Assembly (NCBI GenBank): GCA_017521295.1
Contig: JAFXDF010000020.1
Location: 1 to 64,000, forward strand
DNA from: Clostridia bacterium
GTDB taxonomy: Bacteria > Bacillota > Clostridia > Oscillospirales > Butyricicoccaceae
DNA: 64,000 nucleotides
Reading direction: 5' to 3'
In this document: piece by piece, positions 35,206 to 42,860 of the stretch
Layout: each line of letters starts with the position of its first letter
How positions within the stretch are numbered: the first letter of the stretch is position 1
Notes under the pieces: generated by a model
Told to the model about the DNA's origin: nothing
The model's input: only the letters and a program-made list of their open reading frames with translations
Database searches by the model: none
Translations under genes and position numbers: made by a program

Positions 35206-35233
35206 CGGAGGATGCGTGAAAACGCATCCTCCG
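35206..35233. other. Stable hairpin between lysA and scpA
   Basis: A perfect 12-bp stem (CGGAGGATGCGT and its complement) with a GAAA tetraloop, without a T-run on either side. It is not a standard terminator. Its 3' arm contains CCTCC, complementary to the scpA Shine-Dalgarno sequence 13 bases downstream. Confidence 0.7.
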
Positions 35234-35257
35234 GATAATTCTTAAAGGAGGTAGCAG

Positions 35258-36037
35258 ATGAAAGAAGTCACGTTCCATCTGGAGGTTTTTGACGGCCCTC
35301 TGGATCTGCTTTTGCATCTGCTCTCCAAAAACAAGGTGGAGATCAAGGATATCCCCATCGCGGCCATTCTGGACCAGTATCTGGAATACATCCGGCAGAT
35401 GGAGGAGTTTGATCTGGAGGTGGCCTCGGAGTTTATCACCATGGCCGCCCAGCTGATGTATATCAAGTCCAAGATGCTGCTGCCGGTCTATGAGGACGAG
35501 GCAGAGGAAGATCCCCGGGCAAGCCTGGTGGAAGCCCTGTTGGAATATCAGCGCATCAAGGAAGCCGGCAGCGCATTAAGCCTGCGGGCACAGATCGGCC
35601 GGGATATTTTCGTCAAAGGGCAGGAGCAGCTGGAAAAGGAGAAGTCCCCCTTTACCGGCAGCTATTCCTACGAGGCGCTCACCCGGGCGCTGGAGGATAT
35701 CCTGAACCGTGCCCAGCGCAAGCTGCCCCCGCCGGTAACGGCGTTTCAGGGCATTGTGGGCCGTGAGACCGTGCCGGTGGACGACAAGATTGGCCAAATC
35801 GTGCAGATGTTTGTCCACAAGGACAAACTGAGCTTTGAACAGCTGGTGCTGACTGCAAAAAGCCGCTCGGAGATGGTTGCCATCTTCCTGGCGGTTCTGG
35901 AACTTTCCAAGACCAGAAAAATCATGATCGAGGACACCGAAGAGGGCGACTGCACCCTTCGGCTGGCCACAAAGGAGGAACAGGCGCTGACGGCGCCCCA
36001 GGTGGAACATGATCGAGAAGACGACGGAATTGCGTGA
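35258..36037 (+). CDS. scpA: Segregation and condensation protein A
   Basis: A 259-residue kleisin that links the SMC ATPase dimer and recruits ScpB, compacting the chromosome. The N terminus FDGPLDLLLHLLSKNKVEIKDI is recognisable by FxGPLDLLL and the KxxIxDIPI motif, followed by LVMAAQL-type helix (FITMAAQLMYIKSKMLL) and a C-terminal winged helix with MVAIFLAVLELSK. AAAGGAGG precedes the ATG. It overlaps scpB by 29 bases and opens the long co-directional block to ispH-rpsA. Confidence 0.95.
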   Translation: MKEVTFHLEVFDGPLDLLLHLLSKNKVEIKDIPIAAILDQYLEYIRQMEEFDLEVASEFITMAAQLMYIKSKMLLPVYEDEAEEDPRASLVEALLEYQRIKEAGSALSLRAQIGRDIFVKGQEQLEKEKSPFTGSYSYEALTRALEDILNRAQRKLPPPVTAFQGIVGRETVPVDDKIGQIVQMFVHKDKLSFEQLVLTAKSRSEMVAIFLAVLELSKTRKIMIEDTEEGDCTLRLATKEEQALTAPQVEHDREDDGIA

Positions 36038-36623
36038 GCTGGAATGTGCGCTGGAGGCAGTATTGTTTGCCGCCGGCGATTCGGTGAGCGAAGGAAAGCT
36101 GTGTGCCGTGCTTGACTGCGACAAGCAGACTCTCCGCACCGCCGCCCAGAATCTGGCCGATTATTACGATTTCAACCTGCGGGGCATCAAGCTGCTCAAG
36201 CTGGATGATCGGTATCAGCTGGCCTCCCGAGCCGATTATGCCCAGGCGGTGCGCAACACTCTGGAGACCCGCAAGCCCCAGAATCTGACTCCGGCGGCCC
36301 TGGAAGTTCTGGCCATTGTTGCCTATAAGCAGCCGGTGACTAAGATCTATATTGAACAGGTACGCGGCGTGGACAGCGCTTATACTCTGAGCAGTCTGGT
36401 GGACAAGGGCCTTGTGGAGGACTGCGGACGTCTGGATGTTCCCGGCAGACCGATCCTTTATCAGACCACCGAAACCTTTTTGCGTGCCTTTGGTCTGAGC
36501 TCGGTGAGCCAGCTGCCCGCACTGGAATCCTTTGGTGAGCCCGATCCCCAGCAGATGACCTTCCGGGAGCTGGAGGAACAGAATACCACAGAACAAGGCA
36601 ACGAACCTGAGGAGGAATCCTGA
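36009..36623 (+). CDS. scpB: Segregation and condensation protein B
   Basis: A 204-residue partner of ScpA in the SMC complex. It contains two winged helices; ALEAVLFAAGDSVS is the family start, and LTPAALEVLAIVAYKQPVTK with IRGV-type VRGVDS and LVDKGLVEDCGR are the hallmark segments. The start lies inside scpA, so the two are translationally coupled. A TTG-started DUF2953 gene follows after one base. Confidence 0.94.
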   Translation: MIEKTTELRELECALEAVLFAAGDSVSEGKLCAVLDCDKQTLRTAAQNLADYYDFNLRGIKLLKLDDRYQLASRADYAQAVRNTLETRKPQNLTPAALEVLAIVAYKQPVTKIYIEQVRGVDSAYTLSSLVDKGLVEDCGRLDVPGRPILYQTTETFLRAFGLSSVSQLPALESFGEPDPQQMTFRELEEQNTTEQGNEPEEES

Positions 36624-36624
36624 T

Positions 36625-37263
36625 TTGCTGAAGATCCTGGGTTGGGTGCTTTTGGGCATCCTGCTGTTTTTGCTTTTTCTTTTGCTTCTTCCCATTCACA
36701 CCCGTGTGCGTTTTGACGGCGCGCTGCAGGCGTGGGCCGGGTTGGGGCCGGTGACGCTGCGGATTTTTCCGCTGAAGCAGAAAAAAGCCAAACCGAAAAA
36801 AGAAAAAACACAAGCGGCAGTCAAAACAGAAAAACCGAAAAAGCCCAAAAAGAAACTCACCCTTGAGATCATCTGCGATTTCATCAAATTGGGTGTGGAG
36901 GCGCTGGGCAGGCTGAAACGCCAGCTGGTGCTTTCCAATCTGACGGTCCATCTCAAGGTGGCAAGCCCTGACGCGGCAAACACCGCCCTCCTTTACGGCC
37001 GTGTGGCCGCTGCGGTTTCCGCGCTGTATCCGGTGCTGGAGCGCAATCTCCGCATCAAAAAGACCGATATTGCCGTGGATGCCGATTTTGAAGGGCAAAA
37101 GATCGATGTTGTGGCCGATATCAGCCTTGCAGTTTGCCCGCTGCGGCTGTTGATCGCCGGCATCATTCTGGCATTCCACTTCCTGAAAATTTACCGAAAG
37201 ATCAAACGACACAATCAAACCGTAGAAGAGAAAGGTGGCACAAACCATGAGCAGCATCAATGA
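36625..37263 (+). CDS. DUF2953 family membrane protein (YtfI-like)
   Basis: A 212-residue protein with an N-terminal membrane helix (about 3-25), a highly basic Lys-rich linker (48-78), a DUF2953-type domain, and a second hydrophobic stretch near the C terminus. The pattern DADFEGQKIDVVADI and CPLRLL fit the family. In Bacillus the homologue ytfI precedes gerW/ytfJ, as here. Function is unknown. The start is TTG 36625 with GAGGAGGAA upstream. The gene overlaps gerW by 17 bases. Confidence 0.78.
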   Translation: MLKILGWVLLGILLFLLFLLLLPIHTRVRFDGALQAWAGLGPVTLRIFPLKQKKAKPKKEKTQAAVKTEKPKKPKKKLTLEIICDFIKLGVEALGRLKRQLVLSNLTVHLKVASPDAANTALLYGRVAAAVSALYPVLERNLRIKKTDIAVDADFEGQKIDVVADISLAVCPLRLLIAGIILAFHFLKIYRKIKRHNQTVEEKGGTNHEQHQ

Positions 37264-37615
37264 CGCAATGAACCTGACCATGCAGAAGCTCCGTGAAATG
37301 ATCGACGTCAATACGGTGGTGGGCCAGCCCATTACCACTCCCGACGGCACGACCCTGATCCCGGTGTCCAAGGTCACCTTTGGCTTTGCCTCCGGCGGCA
37401 CCGACGGTACCAATATCCGCTTTGGCGCTGGCAGCGGCGCAGGCGTTACCATCAGCCCACAGGCCTTTGTGGTGATCTCCGGCGGCAATGTACGCATGCT
37501 CTATGTGGATCCCCCTGCAAATACCACTTTGGACAAGGCTGTGGACATGATCCCCGGCATCGTGGACAAGTTTAATTTCAAGAAGGAAAAGCCCGAAGAA
37601 AAGCCGGTTTATTAA
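37247..37615 (+). CDS. gerW: Sporulation protein GerW/YtfJ
   Basis: A 122-residue member of the GerW (YtfJ) family, required in Bacillus for spores to germinate properly. The sequence VVGQPITTPDGTTLIPVSKV and FGFASGG are the family core, followed by a Gly-rich stretch GAGSGAGVTISP and AFVVISGG. The start ATG 37247 has AAAGGTGG upstream. It overlaps the DUF2953 gene. Together with dacB downstream this is a sporulation-flavoured segment. Confidence 0.9.
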   Translation: MSSINDAMNLTMQKLREMIDVNTVVGQPITTPDGTTLIPVSKVTFGFASGGTDGTNIRFGAGSGAGVTISPQAFVVISGGNVRMLYVDPPANTTLDKAVDMIPGIVDKFNFKKEKPEEKPVY

Positions 37616-37631
37616 GGCTGCATAATTCTGT

Positions 37632-37662
37632 TCACCTGCCCGTATGGTTTACGGGCAGGTGA
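37632..37662 (+). promoter_or_regulatory. Hairpin covering the dacB Shine-Dalgarno sequence
   Basis: A perfect 13-bp stem: 37632-37644 pairs with 37650-37662 around a 5-base loop TGGTT. The 3' arm ends in GGCAGGTGA, the only ribosome site for the TTG start at 37668. No T-run follows, so it is more likely translational control than a terminator. Confidence 0.65.
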
Positions 37663-37667
37663 TTGTC

Positions 37668-38777
37668 TTGATAAAAAGGACCTTTTTGACGCTATTATTC
37701 GTGGTTGGTTTCTTTGTTATGCCGGTTTGGGCAGGGGAGAAGCCGCCCATCAGCGCAGCCAGCGCGGTGCTTTACGATCCGCTGAGCGGTGCGGTGCTGT
37801 ATGAAAAAAACGCTGATTCCCGCCGTGGAATGGCCAGCACCACCAAAATCATGACCGCTATTATCGCTTTGGAGCAGTATGACCCGACACAGATCGTTGA
37901 GATCCAACGGGAATGGTGCGGCATCGAGGGCTCCAGTATGTATCTGAAGGCAGGGGAGCGGCTTGCCGTTTCCGATCTGCTGTACGGCCTTTTATTGGCA
38001 AGCGGTAACGATGCGGCCACCGCATTGGCCGGGCTGGATCCCGATGGACCAGAGGCCTTTGTGGAGAAAATGAACCGCAAAGCTACCGAGTTGGGGCTGA
38101 ATGATACCCATTTTGAAAATCCCAGCGGCCTGGACGGCGAAAGCCACTACACCACGGCGCTGGAGCTTGCAAAGCTGACGGCCTATGCCATGGAACTGCC
38201 CGATTTTGCTGCTATCGTTGCCGCAAAAAGCGTCACAGTGGCCGGGCGGACGCTGAATAACCACAACCGTCTGCTGCGTGAGATCGACGCCTGCGGTGTG
38301 AAAACCGGCTTCACCAAGGCCTGCGGCCGGTGTCTGGTTTCGGCAAAGGAGCAGAACGGGCGCATGCTGATCTGCGTTACGCTGAACGATCCCGACGATT
38401 GGAAAGATCACAAGGCGTTGTATGAGTACGGTTTTTCCTGTTATCAGTCTTATGATCTGGTCGGGGCAGGAGACTGCGGCAGTCTGCCGCTGATCAACAG
38501 CACCAAGACCCGCTCCCGGCTGTATTGCAACGAAAGCGTTTCTTTCTGGCTGACCGAAGAGGAGTATGGCAACATTCGTGTGGCGCTGTGTGGGCCACGT
38601 TTCTGGTACGGCGCCACCCGGGCCGGAGATCCTTACGGAACCCTGCAGATCCGCTTGGACAGGGAAGTGCTGTGGGAAACACCTGTGTATTTTGCCGATC
38701 ATTCGGAAGAACTGCCCTATGAGCCCGGACTTTTGGAGCGATTTTTAACGATATTGTTTAGGAGAAGAGAACATTGA
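37668..38777 (+). CDS. D-alanyl-D-alanine carboxypeptidase (DacB/DacF type)
   Basis: A 369-residue exported peptidase that trims the terminal D-Ala of peptidoglycan stem peptides. A signal peptide ends at MPVWA-GE (about 22). The three penicilloyl-serine motifs are present: S57-T-T-K60, S112-G-N and K212-T-G. There is a C-terminal extension of about 110 residues typical of DacB/DacF, without a clear amphipathic anchor. I choose TTG 37668, which has CAGGTGA 5 bases upstream; an in-frame ATG at 37644 has no ribosome site and lies in the hairpin. It overlaps rluB by four bases. Confidence 0.92.
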   Translation: MIKRTFLTLLFVVGFFVMPVWAGEKPPISAASAVLYDPLSGAVLYEKNADSRRGMASTTKIMTAIIALEQYDPTQIVEIQREWCGIEGSSMYLKAGERLAVSDLLYGLLLASGNDAATALAGLDPDGPEAFVEKMNRKATELGLNDTHFENPSGLDGESHYTTALELAKLTAYAMELPDFAAIVAAKSVTVAGRTLNNHNRLLREIDACGVKTGFTKACGRCLVSAKEQNGRMLICVTLNDPDDWKDHKALYEYGFSCYQSYDLVGAGDCGSLPLINSTKTRSRLYCNESVSFWLTEEEYGNIRVALCGPRFWYGATRAGDPYGTLQIRLDREVLWETPVYFADHSEELPYEPGLLERFLTILFRRREH

Positions 38778-39493
38778 AGGAACGACTTCAAAAAATCCTG
38801 TCCGCCGCGGGAATTTGCTCTCGCAGAGCGGCTGAAAGTTATATTACCGCAGGGCGTGTAAAGGTAAACGGCATTACAGCAAATCTGGGCGAGAGTGCCG
38901 ATCCCGAGGTCGATGAGATCCTGGTTGACGGCCGTCCTCTGGGGAAAAAGAGCCCACGGATGACCTATATCATGCTCAACAAGCCCCGGGGCTATGTGAC
39001 TACGCTGTCCGACGAAGCCGGACGCAAGACTGTGGCCGATCTCATCGCCGATGTGCCCGAGCGGGTTTATCCCGTGGGCCGGCTGGATATGCATTCCGAA
39101 GGCCTGCTGCTGCTGACCAACGACGGTCAGCTGGCCCACAGCCTGATGCATCCCTCTCACGAGGTGTACAAGGAATATCTGGTGAAGCTTTCTCCCGACG
39201 AGGAGGGCCTTCCCACGCCCGAAAAGCCCCTGTCCGGTGTGATCGAACTGGACGGTGAACGGCTGCTGCCGGCCAAGTGCCGTCTGCTTGCCCAGACTGA
39301 AAACGGCTATATTATGACCATCGCCATCCGGCAGGGAAAGAACCGCCAGATCCGCCGGATGTGTGCCAAATGCGGATATACCGTCAACTCTCTTAAACGT
39401 GTTTCCGAGGGCGACGTGAAGCTGGGCGATCTCCCCAGCGGCCGCTGGCGGTATCTCACCGAGGCCGAAGTCCGCTATCTGAAATCGCTGTAA
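38774..39493 (+). CDS. rluB: Pseudouridine synthase RluB/RsuA family
   Basis: A 239-residue rRNA pseudouridine synthase. The S4 RNA-binding domain comes first (RLQKILSAAGICSRRAAE), followed by the catalytic domain with VGRLDMHSEGLLLLTNDG, in which the Asp of RLD is the nucleophile, and KNRQIRRM. RluB modifies 23S rRNA near position 2605. The TTG start has AGGAG upstream and overlaps the dacB stop codon (TTGA). The scpAB-gerW-dacB-rluB order is typical for Clostridia. Confidence 0.94.
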   Translation: MKERLQKILSAAGICSRRAAESYITAGRVKVNGITANLGESADPEVDEILVDGRPLGKKSPRMTYIMLNKPRGYVTTLSDEAGRKTVADLIADVPERVYPVGRLDMHSEGLLLLTNDGQLAHSLMHPSHEVYKEYLVKLSPDEEGLPTPEKPLSGVIELDGERLLPAKCRLLAQTENGYIMTIAIRQGKNRQIRRMCAKCGYTVNSLKRVSEGDVKLGDLPSGRWRYLTEAEVRYLKSL

Positions 39494-39520
39494 GAAGTAT
39501 AAAAATGTGGGGGTGGATCC

Positions 39521-40363
39521 ATGAAACGGATCAATGAAGCAATCGCTGAAAAGGCCAACGGCTTTACAAAGGGACAGCACCTTTTGGCGCGGTTTATCAC
39601 CGAGCATTGCGACAAGGCTGCCTTCATGAGTTCCTTTGACCTGGCCGCCGTTACCGGCGTCAGCCAGTCGACCGTTATTCGGTTTGCCTCGGCGTTGGGA
39701 TACCAGGGCTACGGCGATTTCCAGGATGCTTTGCAGCTGGAGCTCAAGTACCGGCTTACCACTCTGGAGCGGTTTGAACTGGCCGAGGAGAACAGCTCCA
39801 GCGACGCCGAGATGCTGAACAACATCGCCATGCACGATGCGCTCAATGTGAAGAAGAATCTGAGCCTCAACCCCATGGACGCGCTGCACAACCTCTGTAC
39901 ACGGTTGATGCTGGCCGGCAAGGTGTATGTCTACGGTCAGGGATTTGCCGCGCCTGCGGCCATGTATCTGGCATCTTATCTGCGTATCCTGCTGCCCAAT
40001 GTCTGCTGCATCAATCAGCTGGGGCAGGAGCCCATCAGCAGCGCTGCCGGTATGGATACCGGCGATCTGCTGTTCTGCATCGGTTTCCCGGCCCATCAGC
40101 GCACCACCCTGGAGCTGCTGTCTTTTGCCCGGGAGCAGGAGGTCTGCACCGCCATTATCAGCGAAAGCCACGACTCGCCTCTGGCAAAAGAGGCCGATAT
40201 CAGCCTGATCGCCGAGTGCGGCGACTTTGGTCTGGGCGGCAGCATCGCGCCTTTGATCTCTCTGTGCAGCATGATCGTCTGTTTGCTGTCCAAGACCGAT
40301 GACAAGGCACAACGAAAGCTGAATGCCTTTACAGCGGCAACCCAGTATCAAAGCAAGGAGTAA
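39521..40363 (+). CDS. MurR/RpiR family transcriptional regulator
   Basis: A 280-residue regulator with an N-terminal RpiR helix-turn-helix (about 1-77, VSQSTVIRFASALGYQGYGDFQ) and a C-terminal SIS phosphosugar-binding domain (about 120-265). Members sense sugar phosphates such as MurNAc-6-P. GGGGGTGG precedes ATG 39521. Its neighbours are not sugar genes, so its target is unclear. It sits between rluB and the flavoprotein gene with short gaps. Confidence 0.9.
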   Translation: MKRINEAIAEKANGFTKGQHLLARFITEHCDKAAFMSSFDLAAVTGVSQSTVIRFASALGYQGYGDFQDALQLELKYRLTTLERFELAEENSSSDAEMLNNIAMHDALNVKKNLSLNPMDALHNLCTRLMLAGKVYVYGQGFAAPAAMYLASYLRILLPNVCCINQLGQEPISSAAGMDTGDLLFCIGFPAHQRTTLELLSFAREQEVCTAIISESHDSPLAKEADISLIAECGDFGLGGSIAPLISLCSMIVCLLSKTDDKAQRKLNAFTAATQYQSKE

Positions 40364-40365
40364 CC

Positions 40366-41604
40366 ATGAAAATTGTGATCATCGGCGGCGGTGCCGCCGG
40401 CATGATGGCGGCTTGTACCGCAGCTGAGCGGGGTGCTGACGTTACCCTTATCGAGCGCAACTCCCAATTGGGCATTAAAGTGAATATCACCGGCAAGGGC
40501 CGATGCAATGTCACCAATGACAGCGAGCCCGAAGCCTTGATCAAGAACACCCTCACCAACGGCCGCTTTCTGTACAGCGCCTTTGCCGCCATGTCCGCCC
40601 AGGACACTATGGCCTTTTTTGAGCGCATCGGCGTGCCGCTGAAGGTGGAACGGGGCAAGCGGGTCTTTCCCGTCACCGACAACGCCCGTGACGTGACCGG
40701 GGCTTTGAAGACCCATCTGCACCGACTGGGCGTCACCGTGCAGCAGCACCGGGTAAAGGGCATCGTCACCAAAGACGGCGCTGCCTGCGGCGTTTCCCTC
40801 CAGGACGGCTCTGTGATCCCTGCAGACCGGGTGATTCTGGCCACCGGCGGCCGGTCCTATCCCCGGACAGGCTCGGAAGGCGACGGCTACCGCATGGCCC
40901 AGGCTCTGGGACATACCGTCACGGCGCTGCGGCCCTCTCTGGTGCCCCTGATTGCCGAGGAAGCCTATCCGGCTATGATGGAGGGTCTTGCCCTGAAAAA
41001 CGTCACTCTCACCGTGAAAAAGGACGGAAAGAAGATCTTTTCCGACTTTGGCGAGATGGTATTCACCGCAAAGGGCATTTCCGGCCCGCTGGTGCTCAGT
41101 GCCTCGGCCCATCTGGGTGTGAAAAAGCACACTTATCCCTATCAGGCCTTTATTGACCTGAAACCCGCTCTGGATGCGGATACTTTGGACAAGCGTCTGC
41201 TGCGGGACTTTGAAGAGAACATCAACCGGGACTTTTCCAACGCGCTGTCCCATTTGCTGCCGGCCAAAATGATCCCGGTGATGGTGGAGCTTTCGGGGAT
41301 CCCCGGCAGTCAGAAGGTCAATACCGTCACCCGTGCCCAGCGGGAGCACCTTTGCGCTCTGCTGAAGGCATTTCCCCTTACCCTGGTTGCCGCCGGCAGC
41401 TGGGATGAGGCGGTGGTCACCGCCGGCGGTGTTGCCGTCAAGGAAATCGACCCCAAAACCATGGAATCCAAGCTGATCCCCGGCCTGTATTTCGCCGGTG
41501 AGATCATGGATGTGGATGCATATACCGGCGGCTTTAACCTGCAGATCGCCTGGTCTACCGGCTACTGCGCAGGACAAGCTGCCGCGGAAGGAGAAGAAGA
41601 ATGA
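40366..41604 (+). CDS. HI0933/BaiN-family flavoprotein
   Basis: A 412-residue FAD-binding oxidoreductase. IIGGGAAGMMAA is the dinucleotide-binding loop, GKGRCNVTND is the HI0933 family signature, and GGRSYPRTGSEGDGY and YTGGFNLQIAWSTG are further family blocks. BaiN, a family member, reduces bile acid intermediates in Clostridium; the general role of the family is unknown. It overlaps the cmk gene by four bases. The common clostridial order is this gene followed by cmk, plsC and ispH. Confidence 0.9.
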   Translation: MKIVIIGGGAAGMMAACTAAERGADVTLIERNSQLGIKVNITGKGRCNVTNDSEPEALIKNTLTNGRFLYSAFAAMSAQDTMAFFERIGVPLKVERGKRVFPVTDNARDVTGALKTHLHRLGVTVQQHRVKGIVTKDGAACGVSLQDGSVIPADRVILATGGRSYPRTGSEGDGYRMAQALGHTVTALRPSLVPLIAEEAYPAMMEGLALKNVTLTVKKDGKKIFSDFGEMVFTAKGISGPLVLSASAHLGVKKHTYPYQAFIDLKPALDADTLDKRLLRDFEENINRDFSNALSHLLPAKMIPVMVELSGIPGSQKVNTVTRAQREHLCALLKAFPLTLVAAGSWDEAVVTAGGVAVKEIDPKTMESKLIPGLYFAGEIMDVDAYTGGFNLQIAWSTGYCAGQAAAEGEEE

Positions 41605-42277
41605 TGAATTATCACGCCATTGCCATCGACGGCCCCTCCGGCGCAGGTAAGAGCACGGTGGCTAAGGAGCTGTCCAGCCTGCTGGAGTTTATTTATATTG
41701 ATACCGGCGCCATGTACCGGGCCATCGGCCTGTACACCGCCAAAGTGGGCGTTGCCGCCAACGACCGGGAGCGTGTGCCCGAGCTGCTGTCTCATATTCA
41801 CCTGGAGTTGGGTTTTATTGAGGGAGTTCAGCACATTTTCCTCAATGGAGAAGATGTCTCCTCCCAGATCCGCACCGAAGATGCCTCCAAGCGGGCCAGC
41901 GATGTGTCGGCCATTCCCGAAGTTCGGGCATTTTGCTGGATTTCCAGCGCAGCTTTGCCAAGGCCAACAACGTGATCATGGACGGCCGGGATATCGGCAC
42001 GGTGGTGCTGCCCCAGGCCGATCTGAAGATCTTCCTTACTGCCAGCGCTGAGGCCCGCGCCCAGCGCCGCTATGCCGAGCAGATCGCCAAGGGCATGGAC
42101 GTGACCTATGAGCAGGTGCTGGAAGGCATGCGCGTCCGTGACCTGCAGGATTCTACCCGGGCCGCAGCCCCTCTGAAGCCTGCCGACGATGCAATTTTCG
42201 TGGACAGCACCGAAATGAATCTTCAGGAGACCATTGACCACATTCGCGCCATTGCAAAGGAGAAACTGGGTGTATAA
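41601..42277 (+). pseudogene. cmk: Cytidylate kinase, frameshifted
   Basis: Encodes CMP/dCMP kinase in two frames. The first part (41601 to about 41930) has the P-loop DGPSGAGKST and DTGAMYRA. The second (about 41933-42277, in the -1 frame) has MDGRDIGTVV, LPQADLKIFLTAS and the C-terminal DDA-FVDST segment. The junction is a TTTT run at 41931-41934; one extra T would join the frames as a 225-residue protein of the normal length. As read, the product stops at 41975 after 124 residues. The gene is usually essential, so a sequencing or assembly error is as likely as a true mutation. AAGGAG precedes ATG 41601. Confidence 0.88.
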
Positions 42278-42860
42278 AGTCGTTTATTATTTCCTTTATA
42301 TCGTGCTGTTTCCCATCTACGGCTTTCGCTTTGTAGGACGGGAGAACCTTCCTGAGGGCGCTGCCGTGGTGTGCGGCAACCATACGGCCAACATCGACGC
42401 CGTGTTCATCGCCCTGGCCAACGGCCCCAAGTGGGACTTTGGCATTATCGGCAAGGAGGAGCTGTTCCGCTTTAAGCCTTTGGCGGCCCTGTTCAAGTGG
42501 CTGGGCGGCGTTCCTGTCAAGCGCAACAGCGGCGATATGCAGGTGATCCGGGTTGGATTTTCCATTTTGAAGGCAGGGAAGAAGCTGCTGCTGTTTCCCG
42601 AGGGCACCCGGGTCAAACCCGGCATGGAGCCGGTGGAGCCCAAGCCCGGAGCGCCCATGTTTGCCGTCAAGTGCAACGCACCCCTGGTTCCCGTGTACAT
42701 CCCAGCCGGCCGCAAGGCCTTCCGACGAAATACGGTAATTATCGGAAAACCCTATATGCCGCAATTTGAGGGCAAGCCCAGTCACGAGGACTATCAGCGA
42801 ATGGCCGAAGAGCTGATGCAGCGTATTCACGCCCTGGCACCCAAGGAGCTGAACAAATGA
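42270..42860 (+). CDS. plsC: 1-acyl-sn-glycerol-3-phosphate acyltransferase
   Basis: A 196-residue membrane-associated enzyme that acylates lysophosphatidate to phosphatidate. The HX4D motif is NHTANID (His38, Asp43), and FPEGTRVKPG is the glycerol-phosphate-binding block III. One N-terminal hydrophobic segment is present. The start is GTG 42270, with AAAGGAG 7 bases upstream, overlapping the cmk end by 8 bases; upstream in-frame starts lack a ribosome site. It overlaps ispH by four bases. Confidence 0.93.
   Translation: MYKVVYYFLYIVLFPIYGFRFVGRENLPEGAAVVCGNHTANIDAVFIALANGPKWDFGIIGKEELFRFKPLAALFKWLGGVPVKRNSGDMQVIRVGFSILKAGKKLLLFPEGTRVKPGMEPVEPKPGAPMFAVKCNAPLVPVYIPAGRKAFRRNTVIIGKPYMPQFEGKPSHEDYQRMAEELMQRIHALAPKELNK

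Noticed and set aside
35206-35233. Intrinsic terminator of lysA
   Set aside because: The stem is strong, but no T-run follows on either strand.
41925-41940. Programmed -1 ribosomal frameshift in cmk
   Set aside because: The site lacks a slippery heptamer (P-site tRNA would mispair after slipping) and no downstream pseudoknot is evident; an indel or sequence error is simpler.
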